64,000 nt of DNA from Martinezella tropici (GTDB lineage: Bacteria; Pseudomonadota; Alphaproteobacteria; Rhizobiales; Rhizobiaceae): positions 1-64,000 of the forward strand of contig NZ_QMKK01000045.1 in assembly GCF_003287875.1 (NCBI RefSeq), written 5' to 3'. Numbering within the stretch: the first letter of the stretch is position 1; every line of letters starts with the position of its first letter. The notes under the pieces are model-generated. The model was not told where the DNA came from. It saw nothing but the letters and a program-made list of their open reading frames with translations, and did not search any database. A program made the translations under genes and the position numbers. Of this stretch, positions 1 through 8,189 are shown piece by piece.

Positions 1-2
1 TG

Positions 3-497
3 GCCGCACACAATGAAACGCAGCGGCTTTGGAAAATTCAGGTGAGCCTTGAAAGCAGGATGGTCGCCGCCGTCGGATTTCCGCAGGTGGAAATCACACT
101 GCCCGGGAAAAAGGAGCCGGTTCGTGCTTTCAGTCTGGAAGACATAGACCGAATATGTGGCGATGCAGCCGGGCATCAGGCCGTGAGGGCGCAAGCAATA
201 GTAGCCTTTCGGAAGCGGCAGGAAGCTTGGGATCATCTGGATGACGTTTTGGGATATAGTCGGGCCGAGAAAGCCGAGATCCGATCCGATCGCATGGAGA
301 TGAAATTGGCTGATGCCCTGTGGGAGGAACCTGCCGTGTCGGTTGCGGGCGCTGTCGCGAAACTTCACGCCATCCTCGTCACCGGAGAGCAAGGCGTGTC
401 TCAGGAATTCCCCTGGCCACAGATGCGCTCAGCGCTGGCCGATCTGGTACGCATCGGGCAGGCCCTGCAGCCGGGGTCGATTCATGCCCGGAAGTGA
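3..497 (+). CDS. Conserved hypothetical protein, probably 5'-partial
   Basis: The frame is open to the left edge of the window. A GTG at 42 could start a 151-residue protein, but the residues before it (N-E-T-Q-R-L-W-K-I-Q) read as protein, so the true start is probably outside the window. The product is soluble and rich in charged helices, with a central segment starting FRKRQEAWDHLD and an FPWPQ motif near the C-terminus. I recall similar proteins of unknown function in rhizobial accessory DNA, but no domain is recognised and no function is assigned. Its nearest neighbours are a truncated nucleotidyltransferase gene and a toxin-antitoxin-like pair, which fits an accessory island. Confidence 0.6.
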   Translation, partial: AAHNETQRLWKIQVSLESRMVAAVGFPQVEITLPGKKEPVRAFSLEDIDRICGDAAGHQAVRAQAIVAFRKRQEAWDHLDDVLGYSRAEKAEIRSDRMEMKLADALWEEPAVSVAGAVAKLHAILVTGEQGVSQEFPWPQMRSALADLVRIGQALQPGSIHARK

Positions 498-599
498 CCG
501 TAAAGGGCTCCCGGAACCAATCGCGGCGCATCATGAAAAGCCTGCTCGGGGAAACAGGACGGCAAAGCCCTTCGCGGCACGCTTGCGCCGGAGGCTGCC

Positions 600-1259
600 G
601 TGTCTGTGACGCTTGCTGAACGCCTCGGCCATCTTCCCGAGAACAGACGCCGTGAACTGGAACGGATTGCACGAATCCTTTTCGATGAATTCGAGGACGT
701 GCAAAAGAGCAAGCTGTCGGACAGGGAGAAGGGTGGACGTATCCTCAAACTGGTTCTCTTTGGCTCTTATGCACGCGGCGACTGGGTCGAAGAGGGCGAG
801 GGCGATGATCGCTCCGAATATAACCTGCTCGTCGTCGTTACGACTGAAACCTTTGCCGATCCACGTTTCTGGTACTGGGCTGCGGATCGCTTCCTGCGGG
901 AACTGACGGTCACCGGACATCTCACAACGCCGGTCAACTTCATCGTTCACTCCATCACGGACCTCAATAACCAGCTCGCGCATGGTCGGCCCTTTTTCGT
1001 GGACATCGCCCGCGACGGCATCCCGCTCTATGAGACGCCGGGTCTTCCCCTCGCCAAACCCAAGCCGCTGGATCCGGACGCCGCCAAGGCTGAAATGTTC
1101 AGGCATTTCGGCCACTGGTTCCCAAGCGCCATGCATCGCTTCGAACTGCCGAAGGAGGCAATGGGGCATGGCTACGGCCGCGAAGAACCTCCCGCGATCC
1201 ATAACCTCTCCAGATATATTGAGGTAAAATTGCACCATATATCTTTACATGGTGCATAA
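600..1259 (+). pseudogene. Nucleotidyltransferase (MNT) domain protein, HEPN half missing
   Basis: The GTG start follows GGAGG at 589-593. The first 170 residues show a nucleotidyltransferase domain: helical N-terminus, the FGSYARGDW loop (GS-Y-A-R-G motif), a nearby acidic stretch, then a beta strand with S-E-Y-N-L-L-V-V-V. The usual D-x-D before that strand is degraded to S-E-Y. Family members I know as 'nucleotidyltransferase and HEPN domain-containing protein' are about 300 residues and continue into a HEPN helical domain. Here the reading diverges after the H-W-F-P-S-A segment and stops at residue 219, so the HEPN half is absent. It is probably a decayed defence or toxin-antitoxin type gene; loss of activity is inferred. 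Confidence 0.6.
1231..1256 (+). promoter_or_regulatory. Inverted repeat upstream of the DUF4160/DUF2442 pair
   Basis: TGCACCAT (1231-1238) and ATGGTGCA (1249-1256) form perfect 8-bp arms around a 10-nt AT-rich spacer, 38 bp before the ATG at 1295. The second gene of the pair carries a helix-turn-helix, so an autoregulatory operator is the simplest reading. This is inferred from position and symmetry only. Confidence 0.45.
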
Positions 1260-1294
1260 ACTGCCCTATGTTTTCTTATGGAAATGAGGGGCGC

Positions 1295-1537
1295 ATGGGC
1301 AAACTGGTTCAAATCGGAAACATCATCATTCGAGTTTATGCGAACGATCATTTGCCCCCGCACTTCCACATCATCACCCCGGATGGGGATGCATTGGTGG
1401 AAATCGCGACACTGGAAATCCTGCGTGGTAAGCTCGCACGCAAGGCGCAAGACAACGCCCTCGAATGGGCAGCAAAGAACAAGGCGGCCATCGCCGCCGA
1501 GTGGAACCGGACCAATCCCCGCTTTCCAATCGCTTGA
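1295..1537 (+). CDS. DUF4160 domain protein
   Basis: An 80-residue protein from the ATG at 1295, preceded by GAGGGG; an upstream in-frame ATG at 1268 has no ribosome site. It shows the DUF4160 core: a short strand (Q-I-G-N-I-I-I-R-V-Y), then ANDHLPPHFHI with its paired His residues, then a strand with E-I-A-T-L-E-I and a C-terminal A-x2-W-x3-N helix. DUF4160 genes are commonly paired with DUF2442 genes in a small two-gene module, as here (15 bp apart). The pair is suspected to act as a toxin-antitoxin-like unit, but the biochemical role is not known to me. Confidence 0.75.
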   Translation: MGKLVQIGNIIIRVYANDHLPPHFHIITPDGDALVEIATLEILRGKLARKAQDNALEWAAKNKAAIAAEWNRTNPRFPIA

Positions 1538-1552
1538 GGAAGGGAAACAGAA

Positions 1553-2032
1553 ATGGACATGCCGCGAATTGAAAGCGTAACGCCAACGTCAAACATGACG
1601 CTGACAATCGAGTGGAAGGGTGGCGCTGAGGCTTCCGCAAATCTCGTCGGCTGGATTGCGACCGGCGGCGAATTGCTCGCCCCCCTCAAGTCCCCTGATG
1701 TCTGGAAAACTGCCGCGGTCGCCGACTACGGTGCAACGGTCGAATGGGAAGGCGGAGATTTGGCGATCGATGCCTATCACCTTTTCCAGATCGCCGAAGA
1801 CCAGCGCGATTTTAATGCCGAGGACCTGCGGAAATGGCAGGAAGAGATAGGGCTTTCGAATAACGAGGCTGCGGACTTTTTAGGCGTCAGTCTGCGCACA
1901 TGGAAGAACTACCGTGCCGGCGCTCCTGTCAGCCATGCCGTCAAGATGCTGCTGCGCGCAAGTCAGCGCGACCCGCTCTTGATGCATGCGCATTACCGGC
2001 CACGTCAGAATGGCAGGCCGAAAGCTGCCTGA
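1553..2032 (+). CDS. DUF2442 / helix-turn-helix protein
   Basis: A 159-residue protein directly after the DUF4160 gene, with AGGAAGGGAAAC just before the ATG. The N-terminal 85 residues match the DUF2442 pattern (strand-rich, L-x-I-x-W-x-G-G, then D-V-W and V-A-D-Y-G). The C-terminal part is an XRE-like helix-turn-helix (about residues 95-135), reading E-E-I-G-L-S-N-N-E-A-A-D-F-L-G-V-S. Fusion of DUF2442 to a DNA-binding domain suggests it is the regulatory or antitoxin half of the pair, likely binding the inverted repeat at 1231-1256. Confidence 0.75.
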   Translation: MDMPRIESVTPTSNMTLTIEWKGGAEASANLVGWIATGGELLAPLKSPDVWKTAAVADYGATVEWEGGDLAIDAYHLFQIAEDQRDFNAEDLRKWQEEIGLSNNEAADFLGVSLRTWKNYRAGAPVSHAVKMLLRASQRDPLLMHAHYRPRQNGRPKAA

Positions 2033-2381
2033 GGAGAAACCCAGCATAAGGGACAATTCCTGGCACTGATCGGGACCGATAGATACAGATTGTGCGCGTG
2101 GCCGATGGCCAGCGCGATTTGCGTAACCTTCTTAAAAACTGAAGATCGCCGTTGGTACTCGATGTCGTAATTCGGCTTGACTTACCTATAGGTGTAAATA
2201 TTATGCGTAGAAGACATGACTGCACGCCTTGCGGGTGACGATTCCTACAATTTAAATGCTCTCACACAGGCATATGCGAGTGACTTCCGTCAGCATATGC
2301 CCTGTTCGACGCCTTGTCTTCGTGCATCACGATCGACTGATTTGCTCAAAGTCTCTTCACTTTATTGGCGAGGGGTGTGCA
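2033..2381 (+). promoter_or_regulatory. Intergenic region with promoter of molybdenum hydroxylase operon 1
   Basis: A non-coding stretch of 349 bp. A promoter-like pair is visible: TTGACT (2177-2182), 16 nt, then TATTAT (2199-2204). The spacer holds a perfect 10-bp palindrome ACCTATAGGT (2184-2193), a position suited to a regulator that binds between -35 and -10. A 5' leader of about 170 nt would follow. Nothing else was recognised. Confidence 0.4.
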
Positions 2382-5237
2382 ATGAACGATACGATCTTCC
2401 AGAGCAAGCTTGCGGATTTACCCATCAAGCGGCGCCGCTTCCTGCAAGGCGCTGCAGGCCTGATCGCAGTCACCGTCCTCGGGCCTCCAGGGAGGGCCAT
2501 TGCGGACCAGTCATTGGGCAATTCAAAAGCCGTTCAGGCAGCCACCCCCGGCGTCGCCAGGGAACGGATCGATGGCCACGCGAAGGTGACCGGCCAGAAG
2601 GTGTTTGCCCGAGACTTCAATTCCATCGATATGGGTTGGGGGCGCGACCAATGGTATGCACTCTATCTGCCGGCTTTGACAACAGACCACAAGTTCCTGA
2701 ATGTGGATTTGAGTTACTTGCCGGACGAGGCAAAGCCAAAGCGTGTAATCCTCGGTAATCAGCTCAAATCCGCGGTCAGGGCTGCTCCACTGGCCCGATA
2801 TCGCGATCTGCAGGTCGAAGCCGAGGCTCTTGACCAACACGAAAAGGGGGCGACGGAACTCTTCAAGACCCCGCTCCCGGCGTCGGCTACAGCTTTTGCT
2901 GCAAAAGGCTCTTCGTCGGTAGAGTTCGATATCATCGTTAAGCCCGGCAATGTCCCGAACTTTCTCGGCCAAGCAGTCGCTTTGCTCCTCTTCGACAAGC
3001 GTGAGACTTATCGGGCAGCAAAGCGCCTCATGCAATTCAACGATGCCAGCTTCCAGGTTTATGCATTGGATGATGCTTCCTCACAGAACATGGGAGCACC
3101 GTGGTCGCCTCAAACGACCTATGTAAAGTATTTCGAACAAGGCGAAACCTTCAGTTACGCTACTGCCGATCCGGCGACGTATTCGCAGAAAGTCCCCTCC
3201 TATCGCGACAAGATCGATCAGTATCTGGCACAGAACCCCGACCTGATCCGTCAGCCATTCACCGTTGATACACAAGCCATGGATCCGATGTTCATGGAGC
3301 CGGAGAGCGGGCTTGCCTATTATGACAGCAAGGCTCAAAGCCTGGCTCTCGTGCTCGGGACGCAGTCGCCGGATGGCGATGTCTCAAGCGCCGCATCCAT
3401 GTTCAGCGGGGGTGACTCGCCGATCGTCGTCAAGGAAGTGATACTTCACAGCTGTTATCCCGGTGGTGGTTTTGGGGGCCGCGACAGTTCGCCCTTCTCT
3501 CAATTACTGGCTTTGACCGCTGCATTTTCCGATGGAGCTCCCGTCAAGCTTGCCCATGATCGATTCGAGCAGTTTCGCTATGGACTGAAGCGCCCGGGAG
3601 CGGCGATCAAGGGTGAGCTGGTGGCCGGATCCGACATGAAATTGCGCCTGATCGAAGCGACAATGAATTTCAATGGTGGTGGGCTACGCAACCTGTCCCC
3701 CTATGTTGCCAATCTGGCGGCACTCTGCGTTGGCGGATCTTATGAATTGCCGATGGCGAATGTCTTTGCCCAATCAAAACACACGAAGGACATTACTGGT
3801 GGCTCTCAGCGCGGGTTCGGTGGCCCGGAAGCCTTTCTTGCCATCGAAACAGCGCTCGATGATATCGCGACATCCAAGGGGTGGGACCCTATCGCGCTGC
3901 GGCGCGCCAATATTGCTGACACCGGAGGTCGAACCATCGTCGGTGGTCCGATCGATCAGGAACTACGTCTTGGGGAGATACTTGATCGAGCGGAGGCCCA
4001 TCCGCTGTGGGCTGATCGGGATAAGATAAAATCCGATTATGCTGCTCGCGGTTTGACCTACGGCACGGGCATAGCCTTGTCGATGCAGGCCTATGGAACT
4101 TCCGGTGACGGAATGGTTGCGGCGGTTTTGATTGATCCTGATGGCAGTTTGATGGTTCAATCCGACGCGGTCGACATGGGAAATGGTTCGGCGACGACAT
4201 TGGGGGTGGTTATCGGGCCAATACTTGGCGCCAACGCGTCGGCCGTCGACATGGGTGGTTATCGTTTGTTCGGTCAAACCGGGCTGACTACTAAAGGCAA
4301 TGGAAGCGATTGGAATAATCCGCACTGGACAGCCAAAGGTGTTGGTTCCTCTTCTGCCTGTCTGACTGGCCTCCATCAGGTCCACACCGTCCAGCAGACG
4401 GCACTTGCCCTGATGCAGGCAAGTGTCTTGCCTGCCGCCGCGTCGATCTGGGGAAGACAGGAACTTGGCCTTGACGATGTCAGATGGGCTGATGGACGGT
4501 TGACTTTGGTCAAAGGTGGTGCCGAACCCATTGCATGGGCGGATCTTGCAAAGCTCATTTACGCCAAAGGATTGCCAAAAGGGGCGCTCGGTCATGCGTT
4601 CATTCAGGGAAGCTGGGTCGAGGCAGATTTCGCAGGACCAAGCGGAACCATGCACCTGCAGCTCGACGGCCTGTCCTTCTACCTGCCGAATGTGAAGGAT
4701 CCGACATTTGTTGGCCGAACGAATACGATGCCGCCACCCGCGATCGCCCAGCGTTATTCCCGTTATGTCTGGGCGCCCTGCGCAAACGTCATCGGGCTGA
4801 CGGTCGACAAAAGCAGCGGTTCAGTAAAGATCGAGAACATCCTTTCCGTCCTTAATGCCGGCAGATTGTTCGTGCCACAGCTTGTTTCCGGACAAAGTCA
4901 GGGCGGGATTGCAATGGCAATCGGCTACGCGTTGATGGAAGACATGCCGAACGGCATGGCAGGGCCTGCCGACGGAACCTGGAACCTGAACCGCTATCAT
5001 GTCCCCCGTTGGAGCGATGTGCCATTGAACACGGCTTACGAACCCGGCAAGCGCGCGCAGGAATTGGTGACGTTGCCGGAAAGCGCAGGGGACCGCGGAG
5101 CAGGCCGCGGTATTGCCGAGGCGGTGATGTGCTCTGTCGCGCCGGCGATTTCCAACGCCCTGCATGATGCATTGGGGCGGCGTTATACGTCGCTGCCTAT
5201 AACGCCGGCGAAAATTTTGGAGGGACTGCAGGCATGA
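2382..5237 (+). CDS. Exported molybdopterin-binding large subunit, xanthine dehydrogenase/aldehyde oxidase family
   Basis: A 951-residue molybdenum hydroxylase large subunit that oxidises an aldehyde or N-heterocycle by water-derived hydroxylation; the substrate is unknown. The ATG at 2382 is preferred because AGGGG lies just upstream and the protein then begins with a Tat signal (R17-R-R-F-L, followed by a hydrophobic stretch ending A-I-A-D). Cofactor loops visible are GGGFGGRDS (about residue 361), QRGFGG (about 475) and a C-terminal G-R-G-I-A-E-A segment (about 905) holding the likely catalytic Glu. The next gene overlaps by 4 bp and encodes the 2Fe-2S subunit, and the third encodes a cytochrome c. 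This gives a periplasmic three-subunit enzyme of the isoquinoline 1-oxidoreductase type rather than FAD-containing xanthine dehydrogenase. Confidence 0.85.
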   Translation: MNDTIFQSKLADLPIKRRRFLQGAAGLIAVTVLGPPGRAIADQSLGNSKAVQAATPGVARERIDGHAKVTGQKVFARDFNSIDMGWGRDQWYALYLPALTTDHKFLNVDLSYLPDEAKPKRVILGNQLKSAVRAAPLARYRDLQVEAEALDQHEKGATELFKTPLPASATAFAAKGSSSVEFDIIVKPGNVPNFLGQAVALLLFDKRETYRAAKRLMQFNDASFQVYALDDASSQNMGAPWSPQTTYVKYFEQGETFSYATADPATYSQKVPSYRDKIDQYLAQNPDLIRQPFTVDTQAMDPMFMEPESGLAYYDSKAQSLALVLGTQSPDGDVSSAASMFSGGDSPIVVKEVILHSCYPGGGFGGRDSSPFSQLLALTAAFSDGAPVKLAHDRFEQFRYGLKRPGAAIKGELVAGSDMKLRLIEATMNFNGGGLRNLSPYVANLAALCVGGSYELPMANVFAQSKHTKDITGGSQRGFGGPEAFLAIETALDDIATSKGWDPIALRRANIADTGGRTIVGGPIDQELRLGEILDRAEAHPLWADRDKIKSDYAARGLTYGTGIALSMQAYGTSGDGMVAAVLIDPDGSLMVQSDAVDMGNGSATTLGVVIGPILGANASAVDMGGYRLFGQTGLTTKGNGSDWNNPHWTAKGVGSSSACLTGLHQVHTVQQTALALMQASVLPAAASIWGRQELGLDDVRWADGRLTLVKGGAEPIAWADLAKLIYAKGLPKGALGHAFIQGSWVEADFAGPSGTMHLQLDGLSFYLPNVKDPTFVGRTNTMPPPAIAQRYSRYVWAPCANVIGLTVDKSSGSVKIENILSVLNAGRLFVPQLVSGQSQGGIAMAIGYALMEDMPNGMAGPADGTWNLNRYHVPRWSDVPLNTAYEPGKRAQELVTLPESAGDRGAGRGIAEAVMCSVAPAISNALHDALGRRYTSLPITPAKILEGLQA

Positions 5238-5758
5238 CGATTTCCTTCAAAGTCAACGGCATCACCCATGAGGTGGAATCCGACCGCGCAGACGATCGAT
5301 TGATCGACTTTCTGCACGATGATCTCGGTCTATCCGGCACCAAATTCTGTTGCGGGATTGGCGTCTGCCGGGCCTGTACGGTTGCTTCCGTTCGAGCTCC
5401 CAATGAAACGGCCACGCCGGTCATCAGCTGTTCAACGGCATTGGCGATGGTTGATGGTACGGAGATCACCACGATCGAAGGCGTTACGCCCAGCGATGGA
5501 CTGCTGCCCATTCAGGAGGCATTTCTTCGAGAGTTCTCGTTTCAATGCGGCTACTGCGCTCCCGGCTTCGTCGTGGCATCACAGATATTTCTGGATGGCT
5601 TGCGGCAATTGGGAAGCCTGCCAAGCGACCTCGATGCGGCAATCGAACAGGCTGTCGGGTCCCATATCTGTCGCTGTACCGGCTATGTTCGCTACTACGA
5701 TGCCATCCGCAAAACAGCCGAAGCGATGTTTGCGAAGGAAGGATCGCAGAATGGCTAG
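5234..5758 (+). CDS. 2Fe-2S subunit of molybdenum hydroxylase 1
   Basis: A 174-residue small subunit with two [2Fe-2S] clusters. The N-terminal plant-type ferredoxin domain carries C-x4-C-x2-C (CCGIGVCRAC) and a later Cys in V-I-S-C. The C-terminal helical domain carries F-Q-C-G-Y-C and C-R-C-T-G-Y. The start ATG overlaps the stop of the large subunit by 4 bp. The protein has no signal peptide, so by analogy with the family it would travel folded with the Tat-bearing large subunit. It passes electrons from the molybdenum centre to the cytochrome encoded next. Confidence 0.88.
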   Translation: MTISFKVNGITHEVESDRADDRLIDFLHDDLGLSGTKFCCGIGVCRACTVASVRAPNETATPVISCSTALAMVDGTEITTIEGVTPSDGLLPIQEAFLREFSFQCGYCAPGFVVASQIFLDGLRQLGSLPSDLDAAIEQAVGSHICRCTGYVRYYDAIRKTAEAMFAKEGSQNG

Positions 5759-6740
5759 CTCTCTCTTCCTGCGCAAAGGTCTGTTCTTCTTGCTGCTGCT
5801 TTCAGGGGAACAATTATTTGCAGGCCAGTCACTGGCGGATCAAGTCGATATGGGTTCGACGAGAGAGCTATATGGCGCGGAATGCCGCAAGCAGGTGGGT
5901 GACATCCCCGAATTCGCCTGCAGTGACGGAGTTCCCGTGCCGATTACAGTCGATGGGAAGAGCGTGCCGGCGACGAAGAGTATGGTATGCGATCGGCCCG
6001 CCTTGCTTCCGAATGGCTCGGGTTCTGACGGGCAATGTGTGCCCAATTCCCGCATCCTGTCCTTATCGACGGAGACAATGCAGATCGCCGTCATGTGTCG
6101 GCAAAAGATCATTCGGCCGGCGGATAAAATGGAGTTCGATGAAATCGATATTGTCGCTCATAACCCCAAGACCGGTGCGACGTGCTGGTTTCAGGCGGAA
6201 GGAAAGCCCAGTCAACCCGTCAGCGGCGAGAAAGTACCGTCTCCGACATCCCAGCCTTCGAGCCCATTTTGGAATGCACCGGAGATCACATTCAAAGACG
6301 GCTGCGGAACCTGTCACGACAATGACCCCTTCATGTTCTCACCGTTTGTTGGGCAGGTCTGGAACCGCATGCCAGTCAACCCATTCGGGCCGTACTACCA
6401 TGTGGATCTTCCTTCACCTCATCGAGTTGGCTTCAGCGGTTGGCCAACCCGGACCCTCAACCCGACCGATAATACGTGCCTCGGCTGTCACCGAATTGGC
6501 ATTGCCGAAACGTGCCGGCAATTGACGGATGAGATGACTGGGCGATTTCCTGAAGGAGCCGACGATTGGGCACGTCGCTTTCCGGGCTCACATGCGATGC
6601 CACCTGATATTGGCATCACGCAGACCAGCTGGAATTCGATCTATAAATCCTCCGTGGATCAGATCAGATCGTGCTGCCAGAAACCTGACCAGCCGGCATG
6701 TCGCATAACTGCAATTCCGGCCTATCCGCCACCGAACTGA
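5751..6740 (+). CDS. Periplasmic diheme cytochrome c, electron acceptor of hydroxylase 1
   Basis: A 329-residue protein starting at the ATG at 5751, which overlaps the 2Fe-2S gene by 8 bp. It has a Sec signal peptide (long Leu/Phe run, then G-Q-S-L-A-D). Two heme-binding motifs are visible: C185-G-T-C-H and C243-L-G-C-H. The region before the hemes is Cys-containing and matches no family I know, so this is not a standard short cytochrome c. Its place as third gene in a coupled operon points to a role as electron outlet from the molybdenum enzyme to the respiratory chain. Confidence 0.8.
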   Translation: MASSLFLRKGLFFLLLLSGEQLFAGQSLADQVDMGSTRELYGAECRKQVGDIPEFACSDGVPVPITVDGKSVPATKSMVCDRPALLPNGSGSDGQCVPNSRILSLSTETMQIAVMCRQKIIRPADKMEFDEIDIVAHNPKTGATCWFQAEGKPSQPVSGEKVPSPTSQPSSPFWNAPEITFKDGCGTCHDNDPFMFSPFVGQVWNRMPVNPFGPYYHVDLPSPHRVGFSGWPTRTLNPTDNTCLGCHRIGIAETCRQLTDEMTGRFPEGADDWARRFPGSHAMPPDIGITQTSWNSIYKSSVDQIRSCCQKPDQPACRITAIPAYPPPN

Positions 6741-6764
6741 TGATAGCGCTAGGCGGGCGTGATT

Positions 6765-6790
6765 GATAGCGCGCTCAAGAGCGCGCTATC
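6765..6790. terminator. Hairpin between convergent genes
   Basis: A perfect 12-bp stem (GATAGCGCGCTC / GAGCGCGCTATC) separated by AA lies between the end of the cytochrome gene and the end of the leftward NTF2-like gene. It has no T-run, so it may work as a bidirectional pause or factor-assisted terminator, or only as an mRNA 3'-end stabiliser. Confidence 0.5.
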
Positions 6791-6902
6791 GATATTCGTG
6801 ATTCCACGTGACAAGAAGTGTAGGAAACCTTTTGTGGCAAAGTTATTCGACCGCTTTTCCCCGCGGCGCGAAGCGCACGTCCAGCGATCATTCTTTGTTC
6901 AT

Positions 6903-7301
6903 TCAAAACTTTCGGATCATGATCGGTGGGCTGGTCGGATCCGGATCGCCATCGAAGAAAAGATAGATCGCCGCGATCTTACCGTCCTTGGCGATGATGA
7001 AATCCGTGCCTGCATATGCAGGTCGTTCGCCGGGCGCACCGGCCACCCATTTCACGCGGCCGGCCCGCTCATGCAGAACGTCCGCCGCGGCGATTGTGGT
7101 GTACGCAAATGTCGGATGCATGGCGCGAATGACTCCGGCGATGCGGACGATCTCGTCGCGACCACGATAGATCCCGTGCGGTTCCACGAATATGGCGTCT
7201 TCGTGAAGGATTTCCTCCGCCACGTTCCGGCGGAGGGCGTCGTCGCCCTCCCCAAAAATGCCCTGTAGATTCCGATCGAGCAGCGTTGCAATGTCTGCCA
7301 T
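6903..7301 (-). CDS. NTF2-like / SnoaL-like protein
   Basis: A 132-residue protein of the NTF2 superfamily cone fold: N-terminal helices, then E-I-L-H-E-D-A-I-F-V-E-P-H-G-I-Y-R-G, and C-terminal strands with I-A-A-I-Y-L-F-F-D-G. The ATG at 7301 has GGGAGA at a good distance; the ATG at 7307 is too close to it. Such proteins are often small isomerases, hydrolases or binding proteins, and the substrate cannot be read here. The gene lies 24 bp downstream of an SDR gene on the same strand, so the two probably form an operon controlled from the divergent LysR promoter. Confidence 0.75.
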   Translation of the reverse strand: MADIATLLDRNLQGIFGEGDDALRRNVAEEILHEDAIFVEPHGIYRGRDEIVRIAGVIRAMHPTFAYTTIAAADVLHERAGRVKWVAGAPGERPAYAGTDFIIAKDGKIAAIYLFFDGDPDPTSPPIMIRKF

Positions 7302-7325
7302 GATCATTCTCCCTGATATGACGGG

Positions 7326-8084
7326 TCAGATCTGGACGTGGCCACCGTCGACGAAGAGTTCGATACCATTGATGAAGCTGGCATCGTCGGAGGCAAGGAA
7401 GAGGACAGCCTTGGCAATCTCTTCCGGTTGCCCGATGCGGCCGGCAGGAATAAGGCTCGCAAGATAATTCTTCGTGTTCTCCGCATTCTCACCGCTGCCG
7501 AAGAGTTCGTTGAGGCCGGCGGTTTCAGTCACGCCAGGACTAATTGCATTGACGCGAATACGGCGATCCTTCAGATCGAGGATCCAGTTGCGGGCGAAGT
7601 TACGCACGGCAGCCTTGGTTGCCGAGTAGACGCTGAAGGCAGGCGTGCCTGAAGTGCTCGTCGTCGACGAGGTGAGGACGATCGAACCACCATCACGCAG
7701 GAGCGGGAGCGCCTTTTGAACGGTGAACAAGGTGCCCTTCACGTTGGTATCGAAGGTCTTCTGGTAGTGTTCTTCGGTAATCGCGCCGAGAGATAGCATC
7801 TCGCCGCCGCCGGCATTCGCGAAAACCACATCGATGTGCGAGTGCTTCTGTTGAACTGCGTCATATAGACGATCGATATCGACGAGCTTGCTCATGTCGG
7901 CCTGCACGCCCGTGATACGGCCTCCGATCTCCTGGATGGCGGCATCGAGCGCTTCCTTGCGGCGGCCTGTGATGAACACGGATGCACCTTCCATCGAGAA
8001 GGCCTTTGCCGTCGCAAGGCCAATACCGCTCGTGCCACCCGTTACGATGACGACTTTGTTTTCAAATTTCTTGCTCACTGTCAT
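7326..8084 (-). CDS. SDR family oxidoreductase
   Basis: A 252-residue classical short-chain dehydrogenase/reductase. It has the nucleotide-binding TGGTSGIG motif near the N-terminus, the N-A-G segment (ANAGGG), and the catalytic Ser (L-T-S-S) and Y-S-A-T-K motif. AAAGGAGC directly precedes the ATG at 8084. Arg residues after the second strand (T-G-R-R-K) favour NADPH. It is divergent from the LysR gene at 8190 and co-oriented with the NTF2-like gene. This SDR/LysR arrangement is common in rhizobia, usually with unknown substrate. Confidence 0.85.
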   Translation of the reverse strand: MTVSKKFENKVVIVTGGTSGIGLATAKAFSMEGASVFITGRRKEALDAAIQEIGGRITGVQADMSKLVDIDRLYDAVQQKHSHIDVVFANAGGGEMLSLGAITEEHYQKTFDTNVKGTLFTVQKALPLLRDGGSIVLTSSTTSTSGTPAFSVYSATKAAVRNFARNWILDLKDRRIRVNAISPGVTETAGLNELFGSGENAENTKNYLASLIPAGRIGQPEEIAKAVLFLASDDASFINGIELFVDGGHVQI

Positions 8085-8130
8085 GCTCCTTTGTTGCGGC
8101 CCACACGCCGTTGAAAGGAACATGACAGCA

Positions 8131-8189
8131 GAACGATGCTGCAAACAGACGGCAAATTTGGTACTCATCGTTCCAAATGGAGAACGATG
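8131..8189. promoter_or_regulatory. Three copies of an 8-mer in the SDR/LysR divergent promoter
   Basis: GAACGATG occurs at 8131-8138 and 8182-8189 and its reverse complement CATCGTTC at 8166-8173. The last two form a perfect inverted repeat with an 8-nt spacer that overlaps the LysR start. This fits a LysR-type recognition and activation site pair with autorepression. The assignment to this LysR is inferred from position. Confidence 0.5.
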
